Source: Paratractidigestivibacter sp003150175
GTDB taxonomy: Bacteria; Actinomycetota; Coriobacteriia; Coriobacteriales; Atopobiaceae
Length of the DNA stretch: 64,000 bases
Assembly (NCBI RefSeq): GCF_964283195.1
Contig: NZ_CAXYLH010000002.1
Reading direction: 5' to 3' (one strand)
Shown here: piece by piece, positions 1 to 8,684 of the stretch
Layout: each line of letters begins with the position of its first letter
How positions within the stretch are numbered: position 1 is the stretch's first letter
Notes under the pieces: generated by a model
Databases searched by the model: none
Told to the model about the DNA's origin: nothing
The model's input: the letters and a program-made list of their open reading frames with translations, nothing else
Position numbers and translations under genes: made by a program

Positions 1-606
1 ACGCGCGGCTCCATCCTGCTCGACGGCACCGCGACCGCCGGCAAGTCCGTGACCGAGGTCAACCGCATGGGCATCGCCCGCACGTTCCAGAACATCCGCC
101 TCTTCACGCAGATGTCGGTGGAGGAGAACGTGCTCGTCGGCTTCGGCAATTCCATGAAATCGAATCTCGTCACCGACGTCCTGCGCCTTCCCGGCCACTG
201 GAAGCAGGAGGCCGAGTTCCACGACAAGGCCCTCGAGCTTCTCGACATCTTCGACATGAGGAAGTTCGCCGGCACCCAGGCGGGCAACCTGCCCTATGGC
301 GCCCAGCGCAGGCTCGAGATCCTGCGCGCGCTTGCCACGCAGCCCAAGGTGCTGCTCCTCGACGAGCCCGCGGCCGGCATGAACCCTGCCGAGACCGAGG
401 AGCTCATGGAGAACATCCAGAAGATCCGCGACCAGTTCGGCATCGCTATCCTGCTCATCGAGCACGACATGAGCCTCGTTATGGGCGTCTGCGAGGTCGT
501 CGGCGTCCTCGACTACGGGCGCATCATTGCCAAGGGCACGCCCGAGCAGATTCAGAACAACCCCAAGGTCATCGAGGCGTACCTTGGCAAGCAGGGGGTG
601 AACTAA
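1..606 (+). CDS. livG: Branched-chain amino-acid ABC transporter ATP-binding protein LivG (5' end missing)
   Basis: The reading frame is open from the first base, so the gene is cut by the window edge; a GTG at 49 is internal. It is one of two ATPases that power uptake of branched-chain amino acids through an LivHM-type permease. The Walker A part is outside the window. Visible are the Q-loop region (ARTFQNIRLF), an ABC signature variant (NLPYGAQRRLEIL), Walker B with catalytic Glu (VLLLDEPAAGMNP) and the switch His (LLIEHDMSLV). The LivG-type insert after the Q-loop (VEENVLVGF) separates it from LivF. One base separates it from livF. Family assignment is firm; substrate is inferred from family and pairing. 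Confidence 0.93.
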   Translation, partial: TRGSILLDGTATAGKSVTEVNRMGIARTFQNIRLFTQMSVEENVLVGFGNSMKSNLVTDVLRLPGHWKQEAEFHDKALELLDIFDMRKFAGTQAGNLPYGAQRRLEILRALATQPKVLLLDEPAAGMNPAETEELMENIQKIRDQFGIAILLIEHDMSLVMGVCEVVGVLDYGRIIAKGTPEQIQNNPKVIEAYLGKQGVN

Positions 607-607
607 C

Positions 608-1321
608 GTGGCCGAGACACTGCTTTCCGTCAACGACCTGCACGTGAGCTACGGCGCCATCAAGGCCGTCCGCGGCATCTCGTTCGACATCAAGAAGGGC
701 GAGATCGTCACGCTCATCGGCGCGAACGGCGCCGGCAAGTCGACCACGCTGAACACCATCGCCGGCCTGATCAAGCCCGACGAGGGCGTCGTCGAGTTCA
801 AGGGCGAGTCCATCGTTGGCGTGAAGGCGCACAAGATCGTCGAGCGCGGCCTCGCGCTGTGCCCCGAGGGCCGTCGCGTCTTCGCCCAGATGAGCGTCGC
901 GGAGAACCTCGACATGGGCGGCTACACCCGCTCCGATACCGAGAACCGCGAGACCATCGAGCACGTCTACGAGCGCTTCCCGCGCCTGCGCGAGCGCATG
1001 GAGCAGTCCGCGGGCACGCTCTCCGGCGGCGAGCAGCAGATGCTCGCCATGGGCCGCGCCCTCATGAGCAAGCCTGACCTGCTGATGCTCGACGAGCCCT
1101 CGATGGGCCTCGCCCCGATACTTGTGCAGGAGATCTTCGACATCATCAAGGAGCTCAACGCCGCTGGCACCACCATCCTGCTCGTCGAGCAGAACGCGAA
1201 CATGGCGCTCTCCATCGCCGACCGTGCCTACGTCCTCGAGATCGGCACGATCAAGAAGACCGGCACCGGAGCCGAGCTGCTCGTCGATGACGACGTCCGC
1301 AAGGCCTACCTTGGCGGCTAG
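608..1321 (+). CDS. livF: Branched-chain amino-acid ABC transporter ATP-binding protein LivF
   Basis: Second ATPase of the Liv transporter, 237 residues, the usual LivF length. It shows Walker A (GANGAGKSTT, near residue 38), the LivF-typical LCPEGRRVFAQMSVAENL segment, the signature LSGGEQQMLAMGRAL, Walker B (LLMLDEPSMGLAP) and the switch region LLVEQNANMAL. It starts with GTG two bases after the livG stop, so the pair is translationally coupled and must function together at the cytoplasmic face of the membrane permease. It is the last gene of the transporter operon; a hairpin terminator follows. Confidence 0.95.
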   Translation: MAETLLSVNDLHVSYGAIKAVRGISFDIKKGEIVTLIGANGAGKSTTLNTIAGLIKPDEGVVEFKGESIVGVKAHKIVERGLALCPEGRRVFAQMSVAENLDMGGYTRSDTENRETIEHVYERFPRLRERMEQSAGTLSGGEQQMLAMGRALMSKPDLLMLDEPSMGLAPILVQEIFDIIKELNAAGTTILLVEQNANMALSIADRAYVLEIGTIKKTGTGAELLVDDDVRKAYLGG

Positions 1322-1360
1322 GCTTCGACCTTGATCTGATGCCTAGTACATGGCTACAAA

Positions 1361-1398
1361 GAATGGCGCCTCGCGCGAAGCGGGGCGCCATTCTTTCG
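1361..1398 (+). terminator. Terminator after livF, between convergent genes
   Basis: Ten-base inverted repeat GAATGGCGCC (1361-1370) and GGCGCCATTC (1384-1393), followed by a short T-rich stretch. It lies between livF (+) and the end of thrB (-), so it may serve both directions. Confidence 0.75.
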
Positions 1399-1437
1399 TG
1401 GGGATGCTCCCGAGCGATGCTAGGGGAGAGCTGCGGC

Positions 1438-2346
1438 TTAGTTGAGGTCCACGGTGGTCCCGAGGGAGTTGGCGCTCAGGGTGCGCAGCCAGAACCTGGG
1501 GCGCGCCTCTGTGAGCGCGTCGTGGACGGCAGTGGCGAGCTCGTCGCCATCGGCTACGGCGAGCATGGTGGATCCGGAGCCGGAGATCATGAACGCGCAG
1601 GCACCGGCGTCGAGGGCGGCCTTCTTCAGCGGCTCGAAGTCGGGGATGAGACGGCTGCGGTAGGGCTCGTGGAGCTTGTCGTGGTTCGCCTTGCCGAGCA
1701 GTTCCGCGTCGCCGGTCTCGAGCGCGCGGACGACCGCCACGCAGCGGCCCATCTGCCAGACGGCGGTCGAGGCGGGGACCTCCTTCGGAAGCACGCGGCG
1801 AGCGTCCGCGGTGCGTACCTCGTAGGGCGGCGCCACGGCAATGAAGCGCAGGTTGTCCGCGATGTCCATGCGCGTGGAGGTGGTGTCGTCGTCCTCGATG
1901 AAGGAGCTCACGAGCCCTCCCATGATGGCGGGGGCGACGTTGTCCGGGTGCCCCTCGATGCGCGTCGCGAGCTCGAGGCACTCGTCGCGGTCGTACTCCC
2001 CGCGCCCGAGGACCTGCGCCGCGGCGACGCCCGCGATCACGCAGGTCGAGCTCGAGCCCAGCCCGCCCGAGAGCGGGATCGGCGAGAAGATCGTGATCTT
2101 GAGCGGCGTCGGCTCGCACCCGAGCTCGCGGCACGCCTGCAGGTAGCTCTGCCACACGAGGTTATCCTCGCCGCGGAATCGCTCCTCGCAGCCGTCGATC
2201 GCGAGCTCGTCGGCGGGCGTGAGGAGGAAGGTGGCCGTCAAGTCGAGGGCGATCCCCAGGCAGTCGAAGCCGACGCCGACGTTCGCCGAGGTGGCGGGCA
2301 CGCGGACGATGACGACGGGAGCTTCTTTGCCGTCGGCGGCGATCAC
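1438..2346 (-). CDS. thrB: Homoserine kinase
   Basis: ThrB phosphorylates homoserine with ATP to O-phosphohomoserine, the step before threonine synthase. The 302-residue protein belongs to the GHMP kinase family: an N-terminal VPATSANVGVGFDCLG segment, the glycine/serine-rich ATP loop PLSGGLGSSS (near residue 85) and a C-terminal GACAFMISGSGSTML segment. The start chosen is the GTG at 2346-2344, which overlaps the thrC stop (GTGA) and fits translational coupling in the order thrC-thrB. The open frame upstream is antisense to nothing useful and lies inside thrC, so it is not part of the protein. Function is firm from motifs and context. Confidence 0.93.
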   Translation of the reverse strand: MIAADGKEAPVVIVRVPATSANVGVGFDCLGIALDLTATFLLTPADELAIDGCEERFRGEDNLVWQSYLQACRELGCEPTPLKITIFSPIPLSGGLGSSSTCVIAGVAAAQVLGRGEYDRDECLELATRIEGHPDNVAPAIMGGLVSSFIEDDDTTSTRMDIADNLRFIAVAPPYEVRTADARRVLPKEVPASTAVWQMGRCVAVVRALETGDAELLGKANHDKLHEPYRSRLIPDFEPLKKAALDAGACAFMISGSGSTMLAVADGDELATAVHDALTEARPRFWLRTLSANSLGTTVDLN

Positions 2347-3836
2347 AGGAATACCCTCGCGCAGGCGGACTCGACGAAGGCGCCCATCTTCTGGCGGTCG
2401 CACACGGCGTCGTGGAGCACCTTGGCGTCGCGGAGGGCGGAAAGCTGGGCCGGCGCGACGGTGCCCGTCTTCGCGGAGAGCGCGTCCATGCACTCGAACC
2501 CGCTCATGCCTTCGGTCGGCTCCCCGAGCGCGGCCAGCACGTCGGCGCTGAACTTGTACGGCGAGGCCGTCGAGAGGCACACGCGGGCGCTGCCGTCGCG
2601 CTCGACTCCGTCGAGGACGCTCTTTGCCACAGCGGTGTGCGGGTCGATGAGGACGCCGAGCCCCTCCCAGGTGGAGCGGATCTGCGCGCGCGTGGCGTCG
2701 TCGTCCGCCCGGCCGCAGGCGAAGACCTCCTGGATGCGGGCCAAGACCTCTGCGGGGACGGTGTAGGAGCCCTTGGTCGCCAGGTCGCCCATGAGGGAGG
2801 CGACGAGCTCGCAGTCGCCGTCGCAGAAGTAGTAGAGCATGCGCTCGAGGTTAGAGGAGACGAGGATGTCCATGGAGGGGCTGATCGTCTTGTTGAACGG
2901 GCGCATGCGGTCGTAGGTGCCGGTGGTGAGGAAATCGGTGAGCACGTCGTTCTCGTTGGAGGCGACGATGAGCTTGCGGACAGGGAGGCCGAGGCGCTTG
3001 GCGTAGTAGCCCGCGAGGACGTCGCCGAAGTTTCCGGTGGGCACGCAGAACGTCACCTCGTCGCCCTGCTCGACGGCGCCCGCGCGCACGAGCTGCGCGT
3101 AAGAGTCGAAGTAGTAGGTGACCTGCGGGGCGAGGCGGCCGACGTTGATGGAGTTCGCGCTCGAGAGCACGGCGCCCTCGCGGGCGAGGCGCTCCGCCAT
3201 CTCGTGGTCGGCGAAGATCCGCTTGACCTCGGTCTGGCAGTCGTCGAAGTTGCCGCGGACGGCGCAGACGGCGACGTTGTCGCCCTTCTGGGTGGCCATC
3301 TGGAGGTGCTGTATGTCCGAGACCTTGCCCTCGGGGTAGAAGACCGTGACGCCACAGCCGTCGACGCCCGCGAAGCCCTCGAGCGCGGCCTTGCCGGTGT
3401 CGCCGGAGGTGGCGGTCACGATCATGATCTTCTTGTCCTCGCCCTCGGCGCCCCTGCGCGCGACGCCCATGAGCTGGGGGAGCATCTGGAGCGCGACGTC
3501 CTTGAAGGCGCTCGTGGGGCCGTGGTAGAGCTCGAGGAGCCAGTCGTCGCCGAGCGGAGTCACCGGGCAGCACGCCGGGGTGTCCCACTGCGCGCCGTAG
3601 GCGGCCTCGACGCAGGAGGCGATCTCGTCCTCGGTGAAGTTGGGAAGGAGCGTCCCCAGGACGTCGCGGGCGGTCTCCTGGAACCCCTGGGCGCAGATCT
3701 TCGCGAGGTCGAGCTTATGCTCGCCGACCCAGTCGGCGACGTAGAGCCCGCCGTCGGGCGCGATGCCGCGCAAGATAGCTTGCTTACTTGTTACGTTCTC
3801 GGATTTGCCTCGCGTGCTGTGGTAGAACGAATTCAC
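2343..3836 (-). CDS. thrC: Threonine synthase
   Basis: ThrC is a PLP enzyme that converts O-phosphohomoserine to threonine. The 497-residue protein starts with the typical NSFYHSTRG N-terminus and carries the PLP-lysine segment HGPTSAFKDVALQ (Lys near residue 110), the substrate loop ATSGDTGKAALEGF and the phosphate-binding segment PTGNFGDVLAGYYAK. The GTG at 3836 has a good AAGGAG ribosome site upstream. It forms an operon with thrB through a 4-base overlap and is divergent from hom, so the threonine branch and the common aspartate branch share an intergenic control region. Confidence 0.95.
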   Translation of the reverse strand: MNSFYHSTRGKSENVTSKQAILRGIAPDGGLYVADWVGEHKLDLAKICAQGFQETARDVLGTLLPNFTEDEIASCVEAAYGAQWDTPACCPVTPLGDDWLLELYHGPTSAFKDVALQMLPQLMGVARRGAEGEDKKIMIVTATSGDTGKAALEGFAGVDGCGVTVFYPEGKVSDIQHLQMATQKGDNVAVCAVRGNFDDCQTEVKRIFADHEMAERLAREGAVLSSANSINVGRLAPQVTYYFDSYAQLVRAGAVEQGDEVTFCVPTGNFGDVLAGYYAKRLGLPVRKLIVASNENDVLTDFLTTGTYDRMRPFNKTISPSMDILVSSNLERMLYYFCDGDCELVASLMGDLATKGSYTVPAEVLARIQEVFACGRADDDATRAQIRSTWEGLGVLIDPHTAVAKSVLDGVERDGSARVCLSTASPYKFSADVLAALGEPTEGMSGFECMDALSAKTGTVAPAQLSALRDAKVLHDAVCDRQKMGAFVESACARVFL

Positions 3837-3946
3837 TGTTGGCTCCTTGCGTCCAGTCGTTACCACGGATACTGTCCGTAATCATACCTGCAGCGCTCGG
3901 GGCCCCGGCCTATAGTCACAGATTCGAAAGATTGGACCCGCCGCTC
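3837..3946. promoter_or_regulatory. Divergent thrC / hom control region with a short dyad
   Basis: This 110-base spacer must hold the promoters for thrCB (leftward) and hom-aspartokinase (rightward). A -10-like TATAGT lies at 3911-3916 for the hom side, but no good -35 precedes it. A dyad ACGGA-tactg-TCCGT at 3865-3879 sits where a shared operator would be. No leader peptide or T-box core was recognised. The promoter and operator assignments are guesses from position. Confidence 0.35.
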
Positions 3947-5068
3947 ATGAAAATCGCCCTTCTCGGCTACGGCACGGTCGGCCGCGGCGTCGACCAGATC
4001 ATCCGCGACCGCGTGGGCTCCGTTGAGGTGGCCCGCATCCTCGAGCTCCCCGACCGCCTGACCGACCCCCGCATGACGTCCGACTACGAGCAGATCGTCC
4101 AGGACCCGGACATCGACCTCGTCGTCGAGTGCATGGGCGGCGTCGAGCCAGCCCACACCTTCATCATGAAGGCGCTCGCCTCGGGCAAGCACGTGGTCAC
4201 GTCCAACAAGGCGGTCGTCGCGGCGCACTTCGCCGAGTTCGCCGAGGCCGCTCTCTATAACCGAGTGAGCCTCTTCATCGAGGCCTCCGTCGGCGGCGGC
4301 ATCCCCTGGATCGCCGGGATCGAGAAGGCCCGCCGCATCGACGAGGTCACCTCGTTCAAGGGCATCATGAACGGCACCACCAACTATATCGTCTACCAGA
4401 TGCTCAAGGACGGCGCCGAGTTCGCGGACGTCCTCGCCGAGGCGCAGCAGATGGGCTACGCCGAGCGCGACCCCTCCGCTGACATCGACGGCATCGATGT
4501 CATGAACAAGACGATCATCACCGCCTCGGCCGCCTTCGACGTCGCGTGCACCCATGACCTGCCGGTCTCGGGCATCCGCAACCTCACCAAGGCCGACCTC
4601 GACCTCTTTGCCGCGAAGGGTCGAACGGTCAAGCTCCTCGGGCGCGGCGTCCAGGCGGACGGCTCCTACGCCGTCGCCGTCGAGCCGGTCGCGCTCTCCT
4701 CCGACTCCCTCGAGGCGCACGTCCCCTCGAACTTCAACCTGGTCACCCTCGACGGCCAGACCGTCGGCGAGCTCAAGTTCTACGGCCAGGGCGCCGGCAG
4801 CCTGCCCACCGGCAACGCCATCGTCCAGGACGTCCTCGACTGCGCCGCCGGGCGCCGTCCCGTCTACGACTTCAGCCGCGGCCTGGCGTACAAGCCTGAG
4901 CTTCTTCGCGCCGACTACGTGCTGCGAACTACCTGCGCGCCGGCCGGCGCCGAGGAGTACGCCCCGGGCGCCTGGCTTGTGCGCGACCTCACGGCGGTCG
5001 AGGCGCGCGCGGCGCTCGACGCGGCGCTCGCGGCCGACCCCACCTCGTTTATGGCAGCCCTCGGGTAA
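3947..5068 (+). CDS. hom: Homoserine dehydrogenase, short form
   Basis: Reduces aspartate semialdehyde to homoserine with NAD(P)H. The Rossmann loop LLGYGTVGRG starts at residue 4, and the catalytic segment FKGIMNGTTNYI lies near residue 140, followed by the AERDPSADIDGID segment. The protein has 373 residues. Full-length Gram-positive Hom proteins of about 430 residues end in an ACT regulatory domain. Here only about 50 residues follow the catalytic domain, so the ACT domain is missing or vestigial. The ATG at 3947 is chosen because the Rossmann motif follows directly; its ribosome site is weak. Aspartokinase follows after 21 bases. Confidence 0.92.
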   Translation: MKIALLGYGTVGRGVDQIIRDRVGSVEVARILELPDRLTDPRMTSDYEQIVQDPDIDLVVECMGGVEPAHTFIMKALASGKHVVTSNKAVVAAHFAEFAEAALYNRVSLFIEASVGGGIPWIAGIEKARRIDEVTSFKGIMNGTTNYIVYQMLKDGAEFADVLAEAQQMGYAERDPSADIDGIDVMNKTIITASAAFDVACTHDLPVSGIRNLTKADLDLFAAKGRTVKLLGRGVQADGSYAVAVEPVALSSDSLEAHVPSNFNLVTLDGQTVGELKFYGQGAGSLPTGNAIVQDVLDCAAGRRPVYDFSRGLAYKPELLRADYVLRTTCAPAGAEEYAPGAWLVRDLTAVEARAALDAALAADPTSFMAALG

Positions 5069-5089
5069 TCGGAACGGAAACCAACGCAC

Positions 5090-6427
5090 ATGATCAAGAT
5101 CGCGAAGTTCGGTGGCTCGTCGGTCGCCTCCGCCGAGCAGTTCAAGAAGGTCAAGGCAATCGTCGAGTCCGACCCCGACCGCAAGTTCGTCGTGGTCTCG
5201 GCCTCCGGCAAGCGCTTCTCGGGCGACAACAAGATCACCGACCTGCTCCTGCTCGTGAACGCGCACGTCAAGTACGGCGTTGACTGCACTTCTTTGCTGG
5301 GCGACATCCAGCAGCGCTACCAGGACATCGTCGACGAGCTCGGGCTCACGTGGCCGCTCGCCTCTAAGTTTGAGGCCTTCGCCAACAACATAAAGAAGCA
5401 CTCCCCGGAGTACGTGGTGAGCCGTGGCGAGTGGTTCACCGCCAACCTCATGGCCGAGTACCTCGGTATGCCCTTCGTCGACGCCGCCGACGTCGTGGTC
5501 TTCCACCACGACGGCACGGTGGACATGGAGCGCACGGCCGCCCGCCTGAAGGACGTCATGGTCCGTAAGGGCTCCTTCGTCCTGCCGGGCTTCTACGGTG
5601 CCACGGTCGATGGCCAGATCAAGCTCTTCCAGCGCGGCGGCGGCGACATCACGGGCGCCATCCTGGCCCGCTGCGTCGACGCGAACCTCTACGAGAACTG
5701 GACCGACGTGTCCGGCTTCCTTTCGGCCGATCCGCGCATCGTCGACCACCCGCGCTCGATCCGCCGCATCACCTTCGACGAGATGCGCGAGCTCTCCTAC
5801 ATGGGAGCCTCCGTTCTCCAGGAGGAGGCCATCTTCCCGGTTCGCGAGGTCAACATCCCCATCCAGATCAAGAACACGAACCGCCCGGCCGACGAGGGCA
5901 CCATCATCCGCGAGAACGCGGAGGCGGGCGAGGACGAGCACCTCATCACCGGCATCGCCGGAAAGAGGGACTTCATCAGCGTCCACATAAAGAAGGCGCA
6001 CATGTCCAACGAGGTCGGCCTCGTGCGCAAGACCCTCGCCATCTTCGAGCGCTACGGGGTCTCGGTCGAGCACATCCCCACGGGCGTCGATTCCTTCGGC
6101 GTGGTCGTCAACGGCGCCGACGTGCGCGATTCGATCTACTCCATCATCTCGGATATCCGCAAGGAGATCCGCCCCGACGACATCAGCATGGTCGACAAGC
6201 TCGCCCTCATCTCCGTCGTCGGCCGCAACATGTCCAAGCGCTCCGGCACCTCGGGCAAAATCTTCGGCGCGCTGGGCGACGCGGGCATCAACATCCGCAT
6301 GATCACGCAGTCCTCGCAGGAGATCAGCATCATCATGGGCGTGAACAACGAGGACTTCGAGCGGGCCATCAAGGTCATCTACGACCGCTTTGTCCGCGAC
6401 GAGGTCATCACCTCCGCCGATAAGTAA
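5090..6427 (+). CDS. Aspartate kinase with C-terminal ACT domains
   Basis: Phosphorylates aspartate to aspartyl phosphate, the first step toward threonine, methionine and lysine. The 445-residue protein begins with the amino-acid kinase signature KFGGSSVAS and has the substrate loop SRGEWFTANLMAEYL near residue 107. The nucleotide/substrate region FQRGGGDITGAILA follows, then two ACT-like modules at about residues 300-445 (for example GLVRKTLAIFERYGVSVEHI and KIFGALGDAGINIRMITQ). These modules normally bind the end-product inhibitor. It sits between hom and asd in one transcription unit. It is a monofunctional long-type aspartokinase; which amino acid inhibits it cannot be read from the sequence. 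Confidence 0.93.
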   Translation: MIKIAKFGGSSVASAEQFKKVKAIVESDPDRKFVVVSASGKRFSGDNKITDLLLLVNAHVKYGVDCTSLLGDIQQRYQDIVDELGLTWPLASKFEAFANNIKKHSPEYVVSRGEWFTANLMAEYLGMPFVDAADVVVFHHDGTVDMERTAARLKDVMVRKGSFVLPGFYGATVDGQIKLFQRGGGDITGAILARCVDANLYENWTDVSGFLSADPRIVDHPRSIRRITFDEMRELSYMGASVLQEEAIFPVREVNIPIQIKNTNRPADEGTIIRENAEAGEDEHLITGIAGKRDFISVHIKKAHMSNEVGLVRKTLAIFERYGVSVEHIPTGVDSFGVVVNGADVRDSIYSIISDIRKEIRPDDISMVDKLALISVVGRNMSKRSGTSGKIFGALGDAGINIRMITQSSQEISIIMGVNNEDFERAIKVIYDRFVRDEVITSADK

Positions 6428-6470
6428 TCGGCTCCGACCGCGAATTCCGCTCTCCGGAAGGGAGAAACAC

Positions 6471-7484
6471 ATGGCTGGTAAGGTTGTCGCTATCCTGGGC
6501 GCCACGGGCGTCGTCGGGACCCAGATGCTCGAGTGCCTCGAGGAGCGGGATTTCCTCGTGGAGCGGCTCGTTCCGCTGGCGTCCGCCCGCTCCGTGGGCA
6601 AGAAGATCGCCTTCCGCGGCGAGGAGGTCCCCGTCGAGCTCGCTTGCCCCGAGGCCTTCGACGGCGTCGACATCGTCCTGGGCGCCGCGGGCGACGAGAC
6701 CGCCAAGGAGCTGCTGCCCGAGGCTGCGCGCCGCGGCGCCGTGTGCGTCGACAACTCGCATGCGTTCCGCCTCGACGCCGATGTGCCTCTGGTGATCCCC
6801 GAGATCAACGCCGGCGACATCGCGAACCACCCGCGCAACATCATCGCGAACCCCAATTGCGCGACCATCATCGGCCTCGTGCCGACGTTCCCGCTGCATA
6901 AGGCCGCGGGGCTCAAGCGCCTGATCGTCTCGACCTACCAGGCCGCGTCCGGCGCCGGCATGCCGGGCCTGCGCGAGCTCGAGCGCGAGAGCCGTGTGCT
7001 TGCCGAGGGCGGCGAGGTGGGGGAGACCGCGCCCTTCGCCTACCAGCTCGCCTACAACCTTATCCCGCAGATCGGAGGCTTCAAGGACGAGGGCTACACG
7101 TCCGAGGAGTGGAAGATGCAGAACGAGGGCCGCAAGATCATGCACCTGCCCGAGGTCCGCGTGAACTGCACCTGCGTGCGCGTTCCCGTGATGCGCTCGC
7201 ACTCCGAGAGCATCACCGCCGAGTTCGAGCGGCCGATCTCGCCCGACGAGGCTCGCGAGATCCTCGCTTCCGCGCCCGGCGTCAAGGTCGTTGACGACCC
7301 TGCGAACCTGCGCTACCCGATGCCGCTCGACACCTCCGACCAGGACCTCGTCTACGTCGGCCGCATCCGCCGCGACCTCAGCGCCCCCGACGGAGTGAAC
7401 TCCCTCACCTTCTGGTGCTGCGGCGACCAGATCCGCAAGGGCGCCGCCACCAACGCCGTCCAGATCGCCGAGTACCTCGTCTAA
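6471..7484 (+). CDS. asd: Aspartate-semialdehyde dehydrogenase
   Basis: Reduces aspartyl phosphate to aspartate semialdehyde with NADPH. The 337-residue protein starts with the Rossmann motif ILGATGVVGTQML, has the catalytic cysteine in ANPNCATI (near residue 130) and the substrate segment QAASGAGMPGLRELE. The catalytic histidine region is RVPVMRSHSE. The ATG at 6471 has a GGAAGGGA site at the right distance. It is the last gene of the hom-aspartokinase-asd unit and is followed by a strong terminator. Confidence 0.95.
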   Translation: MAGKVVAILGATGVVGTQMLECLEERDFLVERLVPLASARSVGKKIAFRGEEVPVELACPEAFDGVDIVLGAAGDETAKELLPEAARRGAVCVDNSHAFRLDADVPLVIPEINAGDIANHPRNIIANPNCATIIGLVPTFPLHKAAGLKRLIVSTYQAASGAGMPGLRELERESRVLAEGGEVGETAPFAYQLAYNLIPQIGGFKDEGYTSEEWKMQNEGRKIMHLPEVRVNCTCVRVPVMRSHSESITAEFERPISPDEAREILASAPGVKVVDDPANLRYPMPLDTSDQDLVYVGRIRRDLSAPDGVNSLTFWCCGDQIRKGAATNAVQIAEYLV

Positions 7485-7511
7485 GCTTCGGTAACCTTAC
7501 GTTTAACTTAG

Positions 7512-7567
7512 GGATGGGCGCGGACTTTGTGAAGCTATTTCTCGCAAAGTCCGCGCCCATCCTTTAT
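7512..7567 (+). terminator. Strong terminator after asd
   Basis: Perfect 18-base inverted repeat, arms 7512-7529 and 7545-7562, with a 15-base loop and a TTTATTTA tail. It closes the aspartate-family operon. Confidence 0.9.
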
Positions 7568-7618
7568 TTAGTAATGCGCGAGTGTCCCGCGAATGCCGCG
7601 GCCGCCGACATTCACCTT

Positions 7619-7740
7619 CAGCCAGTGACAGTCACCCAGTGATGGTTCACCTGCAGCCGGTGACAGTCATTGGGTGATGGGTGTCCCAGGGTGATGGGTG
7701 TCCCAGAAAGCTGCACGCAATGACTGTCACCCAGTAATGG
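7619..7740. repeat. Small cluster of direct and inverted repeats
   Basis: The gap between asd and the next gene (convergent side) holds related units around a TGACAGTCA / TGACTGTCA core. A unit starting CAGCC is at 7619-7645 and again, diverged, at 7654-7680. A 17-base unit (GGGTGATGGGTGTCCCA) is repeated in tandem exactly at 7672-7688 and 7689-7705. The segment GGTGACAGTCATTG (7659-7672) is answered by its exact reverse complement CAATGACTGTCACC at 7718-7731. No ORF with a credible start covers it. Its role is unknown: it could be an operator array or a folded 3' region. Confidence 0.7.
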
Positions 7741-7774
7741 TGGGAGCGGCGAGCCCGCTGCCGGCCGAGTGCGC

Positions 7775-8593
7775 TCAGTACCCGAGCCGTTCCAGCCAAT
7801 CGACGATGATCGCGTTGAAGAGCGCCGGCTGCTCAAACTGAAGGTTGTGGCCTGCGACGTCGAGGACGGCGAAGGTCGCCCGCGGCAGCTTTGGCAAGAG
7901 AAGCTCCTGGTCTCGGAACCCGACCATAGAGTCCTGACGCCCGCAGACGATGGCGCAGGGTTCGCAGAAGTCGAGGCCGTCGGTCAGGCTTCGCGCTCCG
8001 CGCGTCAGCGAGAAGTGCTCATCGACGGCATCGAGGAACTCCGGGTTCGCGCTCGCGAAGCCGGGCGCCTCCTCATCGCGGAAGCGCTGCCAAGTCTTAC
8101 CGTCGGCGCGCACGGCGTTCTGGAGGAAGCTCTTGCGTTCGGCCTCGGTCAATGTGGCCAGGAACTTCTCGTCGGCGGAAAGAAGCCGTCCCTCCTCGAC
8201 GCGCCTTCGCGTGAGGTCATCCACGGCGAGGGGACAGATGAGCGCGGCTCCCGCGAGCCGCTCCGGGACGCTCGCCATCATCCCGAGCGCGAGGTAGCCG
8301 CCGTAGGACTGGCCGACAACTGCGAACTTCTTTCCCGGGGCGACGTCGTCCATGATGCGCAGGCACTCGGTGAGCATCGCGTCGCTCGAGGCCAGCGAGA
8401 GCGGCGCGCCGTTGCTGCGGCCGTGACCCGGCAGGTCAACGTAGACGCGCAGCAAAGCGTCGGCTCTGCCCGCCTCGGCGATCGGCGGCTCCATGCAGCC
8501 GCGCATGAGCCCGAGCTCGCAGCCGAACCCGTGGAGCATCAGCATCGGAAGCCCGTCTGCCGGCCCTTCCACCTCGTAGTGCGTCGAGTACAT
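7775..8593 (-). CDS. Alpha/beta-hydrolase fold protein
   Basis: A 272-residue single-domain hydrolase of the alpha/beta fold, probably cytoplasmic (no signal peptide). It shows the oxyanion-hole HGFGCE segment near residue 20, the nucleophile elbow VGQSYGGYLALG (Ser near residue 94) and a late DVAGHNLQFEQP segment with the likely catalytic His. The ATG at 8593 has a strong AAGGAGGG site. It faces away from the next hydrolase (8685 onward), with the two genes sharing a 91-base promoter spacer. The substrate cannot be inferred; esterase, lipase or hydroxynitrile-lyase-like members all look alike at this level. Confidence 0.8.
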   Translation of the reverse strand: MYSTHYEVEGPADGLPMLMLHGFGCELGLMRGCMEPPIAEAGRADALLRVYVDLPGHGRSNGAPLSLASSDAMLTECLRIMDDVAPGKKFAVVGQSYGGYLALGMMASVPERLAGAALICPLAVDDLTRRRVEEGRLLSADEKFLATLTEAERKSFLQNAVRADGKTWQRFRDEEAPGFASANPEFLDAVDEHFSLTRGARSLTDGLDFCEPCAIVCGRQDSMVGFRDQELLLPKLPRATFAVLDVAGHNLQFEQPALFNAIIVDWLERLGY

Positions 8594-8684
8594 CGGCGAT
8601 TCCCTCCTTGCTCTGCCGCCGGCAGCGGACGGCCGCGGCGAGTGTGCCATACTGCAGAACAGTCTACGCAGAAAGGAAGCTCAC

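Noticed and set aside
3860..6916. Very long minus-strand open frame antisense to hom, aspartokinase and asd (and similar giants at 24571-27930, 33361-37524 and 48522-50663)
   Set aside because: High-GC codon bias leaves antisense frames open. The sense strand carries clear families with catalytic motifs, and the antisense translations are low-complexity Asp/Val/Arg-rich.
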